Assembly: GCF_049243985.1 (NCBI RefSeq)
Contig: NC_135384.1
Coordinates: 12,148,501-12,212,500 of the forward strand
DNA: 64,000 nt
Origin: Paroedura picta
Lineage: Eukaryota; Chordata; Lepidosauria; Squamata; Gekkonidae
Direction of reading: 5' to 3'
The notes beneath the pieces are model-generated. The model ran no database searches, had not been told where the DNA came from, and saw only the letters and a program-made list of their open reading frames with translations. Shown piece by piece: positions 1 to 10,438 of this stretch. Position numbers and translations under genes: made by a program. Positions within the stretch are counted from its first letter, which is position 1. Each line of letters opens with the position of its first letter.

Positions 1-119
1 CTGGGGAAGGCACTGGCAAACCACCCCGTATTGAGTCTGCCATGAAAACGCTAGAGGGCGTCACCCCAAGGGTCAGACATGACTCGGTGCTTGCACAGGG
101 GATACCTTTACCTTTACCA
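1..119 (+). repeat. Sauria-type SINE, 3' part
   Basis: The 3' two fifths of a tRNA-derived squamate SINE, cut by the window edge. It matches the copy at 9023-9307 almost base for base, including GGTCAGACATGACTCGGTGC and the CCTTTA-rich tail. The 3' half resembles a BovB LINE tail, which fits mobilisation by BovB. Confidence 0.8.
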
Positions 120-346
120 AGCCAACTTTGGTGTACTGGTTAACAGCTTCTAATTTTATGAGCTGGGTTTGATTCTCTGCTCCTCCACATGCAGCCAGCT
201 AGGTGACTCTGGGCTAGTCATAGTCTAGAGTTGTTCTAATAGAACAACCCTGTCAGAGCTCTCAGGGTGTCTGTTGGGAGGAGAGCAAAGGACTTTGAGA
301 CTCCTTCGGGTAGTGAAAAGTGGGGTACAAAAACCAACTCTCTCCT
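120..346 (+). repeat. tRNA-derived SINE with CTT-type tail
   Basis: Begins with a tRNA-like head (A-box-like TTGGTGTACTGGTTAA, B-box-like GGGTTTGATTC), then a body ending in GACTCCTTCGGGTAG and AAAACCAACTCT. The same family occurs on the minus strand at 29566-29789, 34975-35263, 40312-40555 and 51660-51955. The squamate subfamily name is not certain to me. Confidence 0.7.
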
Positions 347-392
347 TGTAGAAATGATGACAGCTATGGATTGAGGCTGGGAAAGTATACGA

Positions 393-506
393 CAGGGATG
401 GCCAAACTGTGGCACTCCAGTTATCCATGGTCTACAATTACCATGAGCCCCTGCCTCATGGTAGCAGTCCATGGGCATCTGGAGAGCCACAGTTTGGACA
501 CTCCTA
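393..506. mobile_element. hAT-like palindromic MITE
   Basis: A near-palindromic element whose arms both contain a GTCCATGG-type core and a GGCCAAACTGTGG-type end. It is flanked by an imperfect 8-bp duplication (GTATACGA / GTATAGAA), as expected of hAT transposition. Better preserved relatives are at 45491, 57803 and 59798. Confidence 0.65.
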
Positions 507-899
507 GTATAGAAGCCCATCTTTGACATTTGCCCAGGACCCAGAATCACAATTGGGAGCTATCATAGGCAGAACAAACCTGGAGAGAAAGCATACCCTA
601 TGGCCTAATTCATTCAGCATGCAGGCTTCAGCATGCCTTCTGCACCAACTGTGATTTCTGGGGAGTCTTGAAGAACAATCCCACAGAGAGCTCATTGCCG
701 TATAAAAATCTAGATGCTTCTGGGGGGGGGGGGGGTTGCCCAGGAAAGACTTCATCTGGCTCACCAGTCACAGTTGGTGAAAGGTGCTCCTAGTTAGTGT
801 CACCGCCTGCTTATCCAACAGGAGACCAAGGTAGAACAGCCCCCCAAGCTATGGATCTGCTTCTTTAATTATTGTAAACGATCTGTATTTTTCATTTCA

Positions 900-1185
900 G
901 GACATAGAATTATAGAGTTGGAAAGGGCCACATAGGCCATCCAGTCCAACCTCCTGCTCAATGCAGAATCAGCCTAAAGCATCCGCTGACTGAAGGCTAC
1001 CAGTGAGGGGGACCTCACCACCACCTTAAGCAGCCTATTTCACTGCTGAACTACTCTGTGAACCCCCCCTCCCCAATATCTAGTTGGTACCATTATATAT
1101 GAAATTTTAAACTCTCTACAGTGGGTCCTATCCTCTGCTGCCAACAGGAACCGCTCCCTGCCTTCCTCCAAGTGACAACCTTGTT
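900..1185 (-). mobile_element. CR1 LINE 3' end
   Basis: Reading the minus strand gives the CR1 3' end: the coding end for the CR1 reverse transcriptase tail, the GGTTGGACT-type motif and ATTCTATG-type terminus. It is 5' truncated and sits in the intron or flank downstream of the last visible STRADA exon. Same family as 26110-26470, 36356-37015 and 56320-56746. Confidence 0.75.
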
Positions 1186-1243
1186 AGCCAAAGATGGAGA
1201 TTATTATTTTGAGAAAGTGTTTTTCTTGGATTGGAAAACTTAC

Positions 1244-1346
1244 CTATTACAGTTAGCAACTCATATAGACTGCTATCTGGCAAGTAACTGCTCATAATGT
1301 CCCTTTTGGGCAAATGTGCTATTGACTCAGAGCTTGCTTCATTGGT
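1244..1346 (-). CDS. STRADA: STRADA coding exon, start of pseudokinase domain
   Basis: A 103-nt exon with a strong polypyrimidine-CAG acceptor (ending at 1347-1348 on the plus strand) and a GTAAGT donor at 1238-1243. It reads [15 protein letters not shown], then [19 protein letters not shown] plus one base of Gly. It begins in phase 0, so it can be joined either to the [10 protein letters not shown] exon or directly to the MSFL exon part, as in the shorter STRADA isoforms. The next exon (Gly-Lys-Gly-Phe...) is not visible and should lie beyond the left edge. Confidence 0.92.
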
Positions 1347-4300
1347 CTGGAAAAGGACAAAAGAAAAGGGAAGAAAAAAAATAAAGAAATCAAACAATAG
1401 ATACAAATAACTAGGTCAAAAGAAATTTTTATGTGGGATAATCTTATGTTTTCTAAAAATGGCAGCCTAATACAGTTACTCAAAGGACGTTTTGTCCATC
1501 TGAGATAATTTTCCTCTAAATTTAGTTCAAAAGTGAAGAGGACTGTCAAACGTTCCAAAAATAAAGCATTCTGTGGCATCTTACAGACTAACCCTTTCTT
1601 ATGGCAAGAATTCATAGAATATAGTCCACCTGCTCTAGCAGTTTCTCCAGGGAGAGGAGCCATAGCATAGGCTACAGCACATCCCTTGCCTGAAGAAGAT
1701 TCTCAATGTCACACACTAGTTTGTCCAGGCAGAAAGAACTCTGGCAGTAGGGCAGGCAACTATCTGCATCTTAAATGGGAATAAAATCAACTACAGGCCT
1801 AGAAATTAAACTGCCACCTTTTGCCCTATATACCACAGAGAGTATTACAACTGAGTATTCAAAATCTACTCAGGGTCCCTGCCACTAAAAAGATAAAACT
1901 GGCCTTGATCAGGGCCATGGCTTTTTCCACCCTGGTCCTGGCCTGGAGGAATGCTTTGCCCGAAGATATCAGGGCCCTCCAGGACTTGAAGCCGTTCAGG
2001 AGGGCCTGCAAAAATGAGCTGTTCCACCGGACCTATTGTTGATGCCAGGTATAAATATCAGGATACTGACCTCCCTACCTATCCTATCCCTTCAAGCTCT
2101 GATCAAACTCAGAAAAGTTTGGACTATCATTAGGAGAAGGTTCAATTGTTTTAAGGTTTTTATTAATTTTGTATGGTGATTGTTTTACAGTTGGATGTCA
2201 GATCCCCTGAGCTGACCAGGGAAAGCTGGGATAGAGGAAAAGCAATGCATAATATGTCCATAAGAACAATGCTGTTATAGGCACAGTGAAACAAATTCCT
2301 TTCCTTAAAAGGTCACCTTAAAAGGAGGACAAGCTTCCTGGCTGCTAATAAATTTTGTTTTATAAATTAAGAGCACTTGTTCACTTGCAGTACAATCTGA
2401 TGCTCAGTTATTCCAGTCCAGTGGAGTCACTCAACGTGGCACTTGTAATCTCCAAAAATGTAAACTACTCTCCCAACTGACCTTCTATGATCTCTTTTGC
2501 TCCCCCCTCTTATAACCTAGATTTCTCTTTGCAATATCTATTAAAAAACAGAACAATACTACCAATCCATTACAAATCTGACAAATTTCTGAACTGCAAA
2601 GTAGAAATGAGGATAAAAAAAGCTGTATTTGAAAATCTATGATACGGACATCTTTGTAGTTTTCAAATCTGAATGGGAGGGTTGTTTTTTGTTTTTGGTT
2701 CTCCCCATTTATTTCAACATTACAGAGGGGCCGTATCAAATTCCCTGTATTTCCAGTAAAAGGACTAGGAATGAAAGATCTATGCTTGGAAAACTGGAAA
2801 ACAAATGGTAATACAGGATGAAGTGGACACAACTATGCTCCGATCTCTGTGCCACATCTTCAGGAGCTGCCAGCTGCCTTCTGCATTGGATGCCTAACAG
2901 TAACACTTCATCCCAAGGTGATACTTGCTTTGATTATGATGTAAAGAGACAAAACGGTCCCTTTTTGGAGTTTTTCCCCCCTTTCTAAGAGGCTTCCATC
3001 TCTTTTTAGAACACAGCAGAATCCTTCAGCAGGGGTCCTTTTCTCCAGAAAGAGCCTTGCATGAGACTGTTCCTTCTCACAGCCTCTCTGAACACCTTCC
3101 CTTCCTCCACTAATTTCTTTTGACGCTGTGCCAGAGCTTCCAGAGGAGAGAGGTGGCTGTCCCACTACCAGAGGTGAGTCACTTTTCAGGCTAGCAGTAA
3201 GGGAGCTGCATGGCCCCCATAGCTGCTCCTGTTCACACTGTGTTTCTCTAATTTTCAGCATGATTTTTCTTTGCATTCCTATTAAATACACATCTCTCAG
3301 GTCAATCACACACACAGTTTTTACTTCTGCTTGTAAAGTGTGGAGTTAAAATAATATAAAAAACAAACAAACTGTGAAGAACATTTAACGTTGAGAGGGA
3401 AATACTAACAACCAGAACTTCGGAACAATGACAGTTGCTAACTGGCAGTATTTTAAGGCTCATTTACACACCAGCCTCCACACATCCACATATTCTTACA
3501 CTCCTGTCCTCTTTTTCTGCAGGCAGGGGGTTTCATGCAAGTTCAGGACATTCTGCCAGTTGTAACGACTCTTACATTATTTGCTTTCTTTTGGTTTAGA
3601 GACCAAGCTTGGTTTCCAGCTCATGCTGGAAATGATTGGCTGTATATGGGATGGAGGGTCAGTAACCAGAGGAATGAAGGATGTCAAAAAGAGCACAAAG
3701 TAATACACATAGGAAGCACTGCAAACATTGTCATGAAAAGATGCACAGGTCAGCAAGAAGGCTTACTTTGAACCTGTTAACTCTGTAGTTCATTCAACCG
3801 CACAAGGTGTACAATTTAGCTCCTTGCAGTTGTTGTGCCTCCCAATGGAAGAGGTATAATAGAAGCAGGAAGTGTCTTCTGACAACTTTGGACCATAGAC
3901 CACAGCTGTCATGGAATGCAAAGCCAAGCCAATCTGGCATTGCATGCTTGCAGCAGCGACACCTGGCCAGCTTGCACAGGCAGCAACATCTCAACATTCA
4001 CACCAGTCACAAAGGGGAAAGAGAGCAATATATCACACATGGCAACACTAGCAAGGCATGCTTAGCAGGAAGGTCAACCAGGTAAGTGTCTCAGGGGTCA
4101 GATAATTGGCTAGGCATTTGGGATACTTCCAGGTCTAGTATTTCCATGGAAAGATATCGGTGAGTTATGAAATGCCAAAATTAACTCCCTTAGATCCAAT
4201 TCTGGATGCAGAAAGAACAGGGTGGGTCTTTTTCTGAATTTTAGCAGCTGACAATCCACCTGAATAGGCATTTCATCAATTATTAACAATAATAGTGATC

Positions 4301-6098
4301 AATCATACAGTCATAGAAACAATAATGTGTACTAGCCACACACTGAAAGACACTTTCCTAAGCAAAATTTTGTTCTCATGCAAGACGAGCACATGAAATG
4401 TACAAGCAAGGCCAGGGATGTGGGAGGGCAGAACGCCCACAGGGATACCCATGCAATGGCCTACACCACGATCTACACAGGTCACTTACTTTTCTCCGTG
4501 AGTCACCTGGCGGCTGCTCTGCAGTAGAGAAATTAATGGTTCAACTCTCCAGGTATGTTTTAAAACCTGTAACTTAAATTAGTGCTACTTGCACTGTGGC
4601 TTGTGAAAAGCTACATCCCACAGTTACTGATACCCGAAAGAACCACAGGAATCCTGTATGCTGTGTGATATGTACCACTTCTACATACATTATATCAGGA
4701 TTAAACGTAACTATGCAATTTTAAATTACCAGATTATGTTTGAGCAGGTAGGGTTGGCTCTTCCACTACTGTTGAACCATATCTGATATGAGGGAACGCA
4801 TTTTCCTTCTGGGTTTCCCTCTCTCTCCTCAACATGAGGCACAGCAGGGTAAGCAAGGGAGTAAAGTTGAGAAGCACAGGTGGCATCGCAAAGTGACACT
4901 GAGTATCACCAATTTAAATAAACAAAAAATATCTCCATAATGCCTGACAGCTCTCTTTTCTAAATATATTTTCCTAACTTTCTTAGCAGCAGCACAAATA
5001 AATAAAATAAACCCTATCAACTAAAAAATACACTATTCCATCTTATGGGTTCTGATAAGAGATCCTTAATTAGGAGTACAAGAAACTGTTCTTAAGAATT
5101 ATATAAAAAGACGTTATTAAAAAAAAAGCCCCTCAAGCTATAATACAGTGAATAGGTCCATTTACTGACCTGGATTTTTAATGTAAAAGGGAGTGACAGC
5201 ATATATTAAGCACTGCATATAAAGAACCCCCCCCCCCAAAAAAAAAGAATAAAACTAACAGAGGCTTCAAAGGGAACAGCATTATATTAAACCTTTTTAC
5301 TTATATTATTCCTTGCACTTACCTCCAAGCAGTTCCAGCTCCCTCAAGCCCTCGACAATGAACTTCTCGGACACCCACCGCTAGAAAAGAAACCCCAAAG
5401 AAGTGAGACTTGACAGGATGTGGCAGATTTTTATTTTACACAGAAAGAAGCCTATGTGACTGGCCAACTTTAAATCCATAATAGAGTGAAGGGACCCAAT
5501 CTGCACATTGCTGCCTCAACAGTAACATCCCGACAGCCTGGCTTTGTGCTAGCAATTCTTGTACATTCTTCTTCAGTGGTATACACTAGGACCTCACCAT
5601 CTTACCATTAGCTTCCTCTTTGGCAAGCAAGCCTAGAGCAGGTAAAGTCAGTTGAGACAAGTCACAATAAAAGATGTAACTTTTAAGCCAAGGTCAAGCT
5701 ACTTGCGACATGAGCAGTCACATGTCACCCTGTTCACAGTATATGGAGGGAATTCTAGTATTTACATCGAAAAATGCCCACTGGTACACTGAAGTCCCCT
5801 TCCCTGACTTCAGGCATTTCCCCCCCAGAATGACCCCAAAATCAGAATCTGGGTCTGGAATGGCAGAGCACAGGGCAAGTATATTTATTATTGCATTTAT
5901 GTTTGTTTGAGGTATTTCCTTACTGACAGTGCCATCCTAAGTAGAGTTGAAGACTTAGAAGGGTGTAACTCTGCTTAGGATGGTAAGGTTCTGACCAAGG
6001 CATCAACCTGGAAAGGAAAAACAGTGCTCATTAGTAATTCTGGAAAGTGTTGGGACACTCACCCTAATTTGTTCTGGTTTACTTACAAGAAAAGACAT
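1244..6098 (-). CDS. STRADA: STRADA (STRAD-alpha pseudokinase), N-terminal exons
   Basis: Minus-strand, four coding exons: 6063-6098, 5323-5380, 4490-4518 and 1244-1346. All have AG/GT borders and their phases join exactly (36 nt; 58 nt; 29 nt; 103 nt). Spliced, they begin [12 protein letters not shown], continue [19 protein letters not shown], then [10 protein letters not shown], then [18 protein letters not shown], ending ...YELLTVIG at the start of the pseudokinase domain. I recognise this as the N-terminus of vertebrate STRADA from memory. STRAD-alpha is a catalytically inactive kinase that, with MO25, binds and activates LKB1 (STK11) and holds it in the cytoplasm. The remaining kinase-fold exons lie left of position 1. 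STRADB has a different N-terminus, so it is excluded. Transcription should start in the CpG island near 7.4-7.6 kb. The OR genes to the right are unrelated neighbours. Confidence 0.93.
1347..4489. other. STRADA intron
   Basis: A 3.1-kb intron with no further exon that I can see. It holds an L2 LINE piece at about 1800-2045. The rest, 2046 to 4489, is AT-rich with no repeat or gene I recognise; short open frames here have no family resemblance and no conserved counterpart in the window. Confidence 0.7.
1800..2045 (+). mobile_element. L2 LINE fragment, C-terminal coding end
   Basis: The plus-strand translation contains [20 protein letters not shown] followed by a Leu/Phe-rich end. This is the typical finish of the L2-clade reverse transcriptase reading frame (Trp-Asn-x-Leu-Pro-Glu motif). 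It lies antisense inside a STRADA intron and is 5' truncated. Confidence 0.65.
4490..4518 (-). CDS. STRADA: STRADA micro-exon [10 protein letters not shown]
   Basis: A 29-nt exon, too short for ORF scanning. On the minus strand the acceptor CTCTACTGCAG precedes AGCAGCCGCC and the donor GTAAGTGAC follows. With the last base of the previous exon it encodes [10 protein letters not shown], matching EQPPGDTRRK of human STRADA as I remember it. Frame continuity on both sides makes it a secure exon. Confidence 0.92.
5323..5380 (-). CDS. STRADA: STRADA exon [12 protein letters not shown]
   Basis: A 58-nt exon, acceptor TTTCTTTTCTAG and donor GTAAGTGCAAG on the minus strand. It encodes [19 protein letters not shown], nearly identical to the human segment ([19 protein letters not shown] from memory). 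It follows the [12 protein letters not shown] exon in phase 0 and leaves one G for the next exon. This exon is skipped in the short isoform discussed under the first coding exon. Confidence 0.93.
5381..6062. other. STRADA intron, nothing else seen
   Basis: 682 bp between the MSFL and RWV exons. I see no repeat, RNA gene or extra exon. Confidence 0.6.
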
Positions 6099-6152
6099 GG
6101 AATCCAGACTTGATGATTCTAATCCACAGGTATGAAATTTTTCAAAATAATC
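6063..6152 (-). CDS. STRADA: STRADA first coding exon, with 5'UTR part
   Basis: The minus-strand ATG is at 6098-6096 and the coding part 6098-6063 reads [12 protein letters not shown], followed by the donor GTGAGT (6062-6057). Bases 6099-6152 are 5'UTR if the strong acceptor ending TTGTCTCTCATCAG (AG at 6154-6153) is used; a weaker AG would start the exon at 6118. After MSFL the exon contains GTAAGT (from 6086), a second usable donor. Use of it would give MSFL joined to TNEASSES, the arrangement of a known short human STRADA isoform. Confidence 0.88.
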
Positions 6153-7415
6153 CTGATGAGAGACAAGCAAGAACAGTATTACAAAAAAACTGAAATAAAA
6201 TATAATACTTCCACTTTATTCTTACAATCATATTAAAATAACAAGCAGTAAAGCAACAAGGCAGACACACTGGCACATCCCGAAAAAATCAAGTTTAGAA
6301 TACCAGGTTCCAATGGCTCTTCTGTCACCTTACTAGCTTTTTGACGTGCCACCTATGATTCTCCTAGGCACCATTCCCCAATATGGTGCCTGCCCATGTT
6401 TTAGTAAAGCAGGCAAAACCTCTGCCCAACAGCAAACTCTAAACCTCCCTGAAGTATAGGATTCAAGTCAGGGACAGAAGTCAATGTGGATCATTTTGTT
6501 GACAATATATGCCAAGTGTAGCCCTCTGCAAGTACCAGATTTAGTATGACTGCTTTAGATGCTATTTTACAGGGGGAAAAAATTGAATTCCTTATTTGAA
6601 GTAAGATATTAGAATAGTAGATTGTAATGCAATGAATAGTGAAATGTAATTTGGAAAGGTAGATTAGAATGTATTTTCCTGAACTGGGGACAGGGGAGAT
6701 AACTTTGCATAGCCAGTTAGTCTATTTCAAAAAGGGAAATGCTGTAAGGTCCCCTCCATGCTTGAGAGGAGATGAATGGAGTACAATGGCAGGGTCTCAG
6801 AATGCCACGATTAAGGACACTTCTAAAGACACTTTGAGACTCTTTGGGGTGGCGAAAAGCTGGCTGATTCCTCACTCCTCCACATGCAGCCAGCTAGGTG
6901 ACCTGGGGCCAGTAACGGTTCTCTCAAAGCTCTCTCAGCCTCACCTGCCTCCCAGGGCCTCTATTGTGGGAAGGGGGCAGGAAAGCGATTATAAGACTCT
7001 TTGGGGTGGTGAAAAGCTGGGTTTGATTCCTCACCCCTCCTCTACGTGCAGCCAGCGACCTTGGCCCAGTCCCAATTTTCTTAGGACTGTTCTCAAGAGC
7101 CTTCACCGCCCCTCCTCTTTCACAGGGGGAGAAGAAGGGAAGGCGCTTCTTCTAAAACGCAGGGCTATGCGAAGCTTCCCCAGACAGAGTTAAAGGCGTC
7201 GCTCCGAGCCCCCGAGGCAGTTTCGAAAGGCGAGGGCAGGCCCCTTCCCCACTGCAGGGCCAGGCCGCGCAGCCAGACGAGCCACAGCTGGGCCCGCTAA
7301 TCCCCCTCCCTCCCGAAGGGCACCCGAGGCCACAAGAAGGGAAAGGGGGAGTAGCGGTCAGCCAAGGACTCCCCCCCCCCTTCATCCCCAGCCGCCATGG
7401 CAAGGCCGCACTCAC
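6153..7415. other. STRADA first intron
   Basis: Between the untranslated first exon and the first coding exon. It holds two joined SINE pieces at 6828-7147; the remainder (about 6160-6820) shows nothing I recognise. Confidence 0.6.
6828..7147 (+). repeat. Two tandem tRNA-SINE body fragments
   Basis: Two successive copies, each with the GAGACTCTTTGGGGTGG-like or AAGACTCTTTGGGGTGG end followed by AAAGCTGG, TTGATTCCTCAC and a CAGCCAG element, then a body rich in CCTCACC. They belong to the SINE family at 120-346. Their heads and tails are fused, suggesting insertion of one into another or unequal exchange. Confidence 0.55.
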
Positions 7416-7700
7416 CCCCTCTCCAGGCACGCAGACCGGCCGGTTGCTCGGTTGCCTAGGCGACCGGGAGAGCAAGGAGGCGCGCGCGCGTTCCCGAGAG
7501 CCTTGCCTGGCCGCGGGCGACTCTCCGCAAGGAAGACAAGGAGAGCGGCTCGACGCGGACTCGTCGGTTGTTCCTGCCAGTGGGGGCGGAGAAAGGGAGA
7601 GCCAATCAGCAGCTGGGGCTTTGCCCCGGAAGTGGCTCCGGGACCGGAAGTGCTCTCCGTTCCGCGACGGCGTCCAAGGGAAACGCGGGGCTTAGTGTTC
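7190..7700 (-). promoter_or_regulatory. CpG island promoter of STRADA
   Basis: The only CpG-dense stretch in the window. Visible sites: an RFX-type X-box GTTGCCTAGGCGAC (7451-7464, one mismatch to the palindromic consensus), a GC box in TGGGGGCGGA (7581-7590), CCAAT (7602-7606) and two ETS/GABP sites CCGGAAGTG (7626-7634 and 7644-7652). A TATA-less housekeeping promoter firing leftwards is inferred from the STRADA exons. A rightward transcript cannot be excluded, but no coding exon is visible on that side. Confidence 0.8.
7416..7560 (-). other. STRADA: STRADA non-coding exon 1 (approximate 5' limit)
   Basis: A consensus donor GGGG|GTGAGTG lies on the minus strand with GT at 7415-7414. It fits the end of an untranslated first exon that splices to the acceptor at 6153. 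The transcription start is not determinable; 7560 is a guess between the X-box and the CCAAT/ETS cluster. Confidence 0.5.
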
Positions 7701-7859
7701 TGCTGGGAGAAGGGAGTGTGGGACGGGGCTGGAGCCCCTAGGCAAGGGAGGCGGGGTTTTTTCTTCTCTGCTCTCTCTGCCTCTGGAAGGCTGACGCGCA
7801 GCTAGGGAGGCCAGCCTCCTGCGTGGGCCTGGGGTATCCCCTGGAATTACAACTCATCG

Positions 7860-7984
7860 CAGAGGTGGCCAAACTGTGGCTCTCCAGATGTCCATGGACT
7901 ACATTTCCCATAAACCCCTGCCAGCACGGGCTCATGGGAAATGTAATCCATGGACATCTGGAGAGCCACAGTTTGGCCACCCTG
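7860..7984. mobile_element. hAT-like palindromic MITE
   Basis: Two inverted arms with GGCCAAACTGTGGCTC, CCAGATGTCCATGGA and matching reverse complements around a CAGCACGGGCTC-type centre. Same family as 393-506; no clear target duplication remains. Confidence 0.7.
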
Positions 7985-8880
7985 AGGTTCTTGCCCTAAT
8001 CTCCAGGAGTTCCCCAACCTGGACCTGCAAACCCTACTGCCAGCCTCTGCTGTTGGCCAGGGAGGATGTGGCAGCCCTATGCTAGCCTTTAAGGGTTGGT
8101 TGGGGGGGGGGGGATCAAGGATATACTTGCTTCCACCCAACTTGTTTCTAACCGACCAGACAGGGTTGTTGTGATTTGGAAAATAGGGGAGAGGGTTATA
8201 AGCTGTTTTTGGATTCCCAGTAAGGAGAGAAACATGGGGAATAAGTGAAAGAGGCAGTGTGGTGTAGTAATTAGTGCAGTCATTTGACTGGAGATACCCC
8301 TGAGATATTTTTTCCAGGCTTCAAGGTACCATGGAAGTGATGTCAGCTGGCCAAGCCCCCTGCCACAACCCCATATGCAAATAAAATACATTTTAAAAAC
8401 CAGCCCTCCGATTTCCTCCCCTCCTCCACACCATGGCTGCAATTTCTCTTAAAATGAAAATGCAAATAAACATAAAAACCACTGTCCCATCTCTTCACCC
8501 ACCACACTTTGTAAAATATGTACCAGTACAACACTTTTTAAAAAAATGCTTTGGTATGTAGATGCTGTGGCATTGTTCCTCATAGACATCGCTGTCCACT
8601 TTCTCAACTTGGAGCTAACAAACCTGTCCCCTACCCCCAGGAGAGACTTGGCAACCCTAGCTATAGCCCTTCAAATTTATGAAACATAGTTACCATTTAT
8701 ATCATCCGGTAAAGAAACAATGATTCTGAGGCAGGGACTGTAGTGAAATAGTAGCTTAAATTCTTGTTCCTGAAACTTTGGTTCAGGCTTCAGCCCTGCA
8801 AAATCTTTAGTGGGCCTCCTGAGAAAGTCTTTGCTTTCATAGTGTAGGAGTGTAGTGTCAAATAGTTGCACCTGTGTCCT
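7985..8880. other. Intergenic, no gene seen
   Basis: No exon-like signal. A short tRNA-SINE head-like piece (GTGTGGTGTAGTAATTAGTGCAG region near 8257-8280) is the only recognisable item. Confidence 0.5.
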
Positions 8881-8899
8881 TGAGAAGCTTCACTCTATT

Positions 8900-9840
8900 C
8901 GCACTTACTGATAAGACAATTGGCGCCAGTTGTCTCCAATTAACTTGTTAGGAAAAATGGGCCTTGGGTGAGATGGGTCGACATTACATCACTTTGATTT
9001 AGGATTGGCTCCTCTAACTTGAGAGCCTCTTGTGGTGCAGAGTGGTAAGGCAGCGATATGCTGTCTGAATCTGTCTGCCCATGAGGTTGGGAGTTCAATC
9101 CCAGCAGCCGGCTCAAGGTTGACTCAGCCTTCCATCCTTCCAAGGTCGGTAAAATGAGTACCCAGCTTGCTGGGGGGTAAATGGTAATGACTGGGGAAGG
9201 CACTGGCAAACCACCCCGTATTGAGTCTGCCAAGAAGACGCTAGAGGGCGTCACCCCAAGGGTCAGACATGACTCGGTGCTTGCACAGGGGATACCTTTA
9301 CCTTTTACCTCTAACTTGACATTTGTAACCCCATTGGTCAAGTAGTAAATTGTTACTTTGGAGATGATTGGTTTTGGTGCCAAGACCCCCACGTGGGGAT
9401 CAGCCATAAAGGTTGTGTATTGTAACATCCAAAAAAGTAAGTTAGTTAGCAGCAGTTCTGATTTGGAAGGAAACTTTGTCTGTGCCTTTGTGAACCTGCA
9501 ACTTTGAAATTCTGTCTTATCATCCTGCTATTCTTGTGAGTATCATGTGTTAGCTAGTTATACTTTATAACGTTTTTGTTTTCTCACTGCCCGTGTATTA
9601 TTATATGTGTGCACTTTAATAAATATTAACTTATTTTTTAGAACTGTGTCATTTGATTCTGAGACAAGCTAAGATGCAACCTAGCCTGCCTAACTTGTGC
9701 CATACTACCAACTAAGCCTTTTGACTGTGGGACTTGTCCCTGGATAGGGTCAAGTTCCCAGGTAATTCCCTCACAGGCTCCAAGACTGCCTCTGGGTCTT
9801 GGGTGCCTAGGGACCCGTTCAGAAGTGGTGGCAGACTACC
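8900..9840 (+). mobile_element. Possible LTR-like element, interrupted by a SINE
   Basis: A low-confidence call. The stretch outside the nested SINE has an AATAAA (about 9619) followed by a TTATTTT-rich and then CT-rich stretch, in the order expected of an LTR. A GGTGGCAGAC stretch near 9831 could be a primer-binding-site-like end. No coding remnant is visible. If real it is a broken, old fossil. Confidence 0.25.
9023..9307 (+). repeat. Sauria-type SINE, nearly complete
   Basis: Starts GAGCCTCTTGTGGTGCAG with a tRNA-like head (B-box-like GAGTTCAATCC), a middle body, and the BovB-like 3' end with the CCTTTA tail. It is flanked by a perfect 12-bp target duplication CCTCTAACTTGA (9011-9022 and 9308-9319), so the ends are exact and the insertion is fairly recent. 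The 3' part repeats at 1-119. Confidence 0.88.
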
Positions 9841-10109
9841 AGCCAAGGAGGATAGACTATCTGCCTTCTTGGGTTTTGTAACTGTTTTGTCTTCTTGTGT
9901 GCCACCCTGTTCTCTAAAGTCTGTGGACTTGGCTTTGGGGAACTGGGGTGTGACCACAGGGACTCCACACACAAAACATTTCTATTCAAGAACTTCCTCA
10001 GGACAACATTAACCACAGACCCTGGTATACTGTGTGGGTACCCACTGTTAAAGGAAACTAATGTCTGGTTATTTTAAAAACAATTCTGACAATTTCATAA
10101 TAGGAACAC

Positions 10110-10400
10110 TTGAGGTTCCACATCTGGCCAGCCCTCCCAACAACTGCACTGGCCACCAGTTGAATCCCGGATCAGACTTAAGGTCTTGGTAATCATCTTT
10201 AAGACTATACACGGTCTGGGCCCAGTGTACCTAAGGAACCACCTTGCTATCTATACCACCCACCACCCTCAATTAGGTCAACCATCTTATCAGGCAAGGG
10301 CTTGGTTGCAAGCATCCTGGCTACTTATCAAGGTATACTCAAGCTGCAAGATCTTCCTGGCATGCTTAAGACTATTTTGGTATTACCTGGTTTAACACTG
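10110..10400 (+). mobile_element. L2 LINE fragment
   Basis: Contains the coding remnant for FKTIHGLGPVYLRNHL, the L2-clade ALHGLGPxYLRxxL motif, preceded by the CACTGGCCACCAGTTGAAT region of the same frame. Truncated at both ends. Confidence 0.65.
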
Positions 10401-10438
10401 ATCATAAGAAACTTTTGGCTGTCAATGTTACTCTAAGC

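Noticed and set aside
120-200. tRNA gene
   Set aside because: A- and B-box-like strings are present, but the cloverleaf does not close and the sequence is one of many SINE copies.
6669-7193. 174-residue plus-strand frame
   Set aside because: Made of two tandem SINE bodies inside the STRADA intron.
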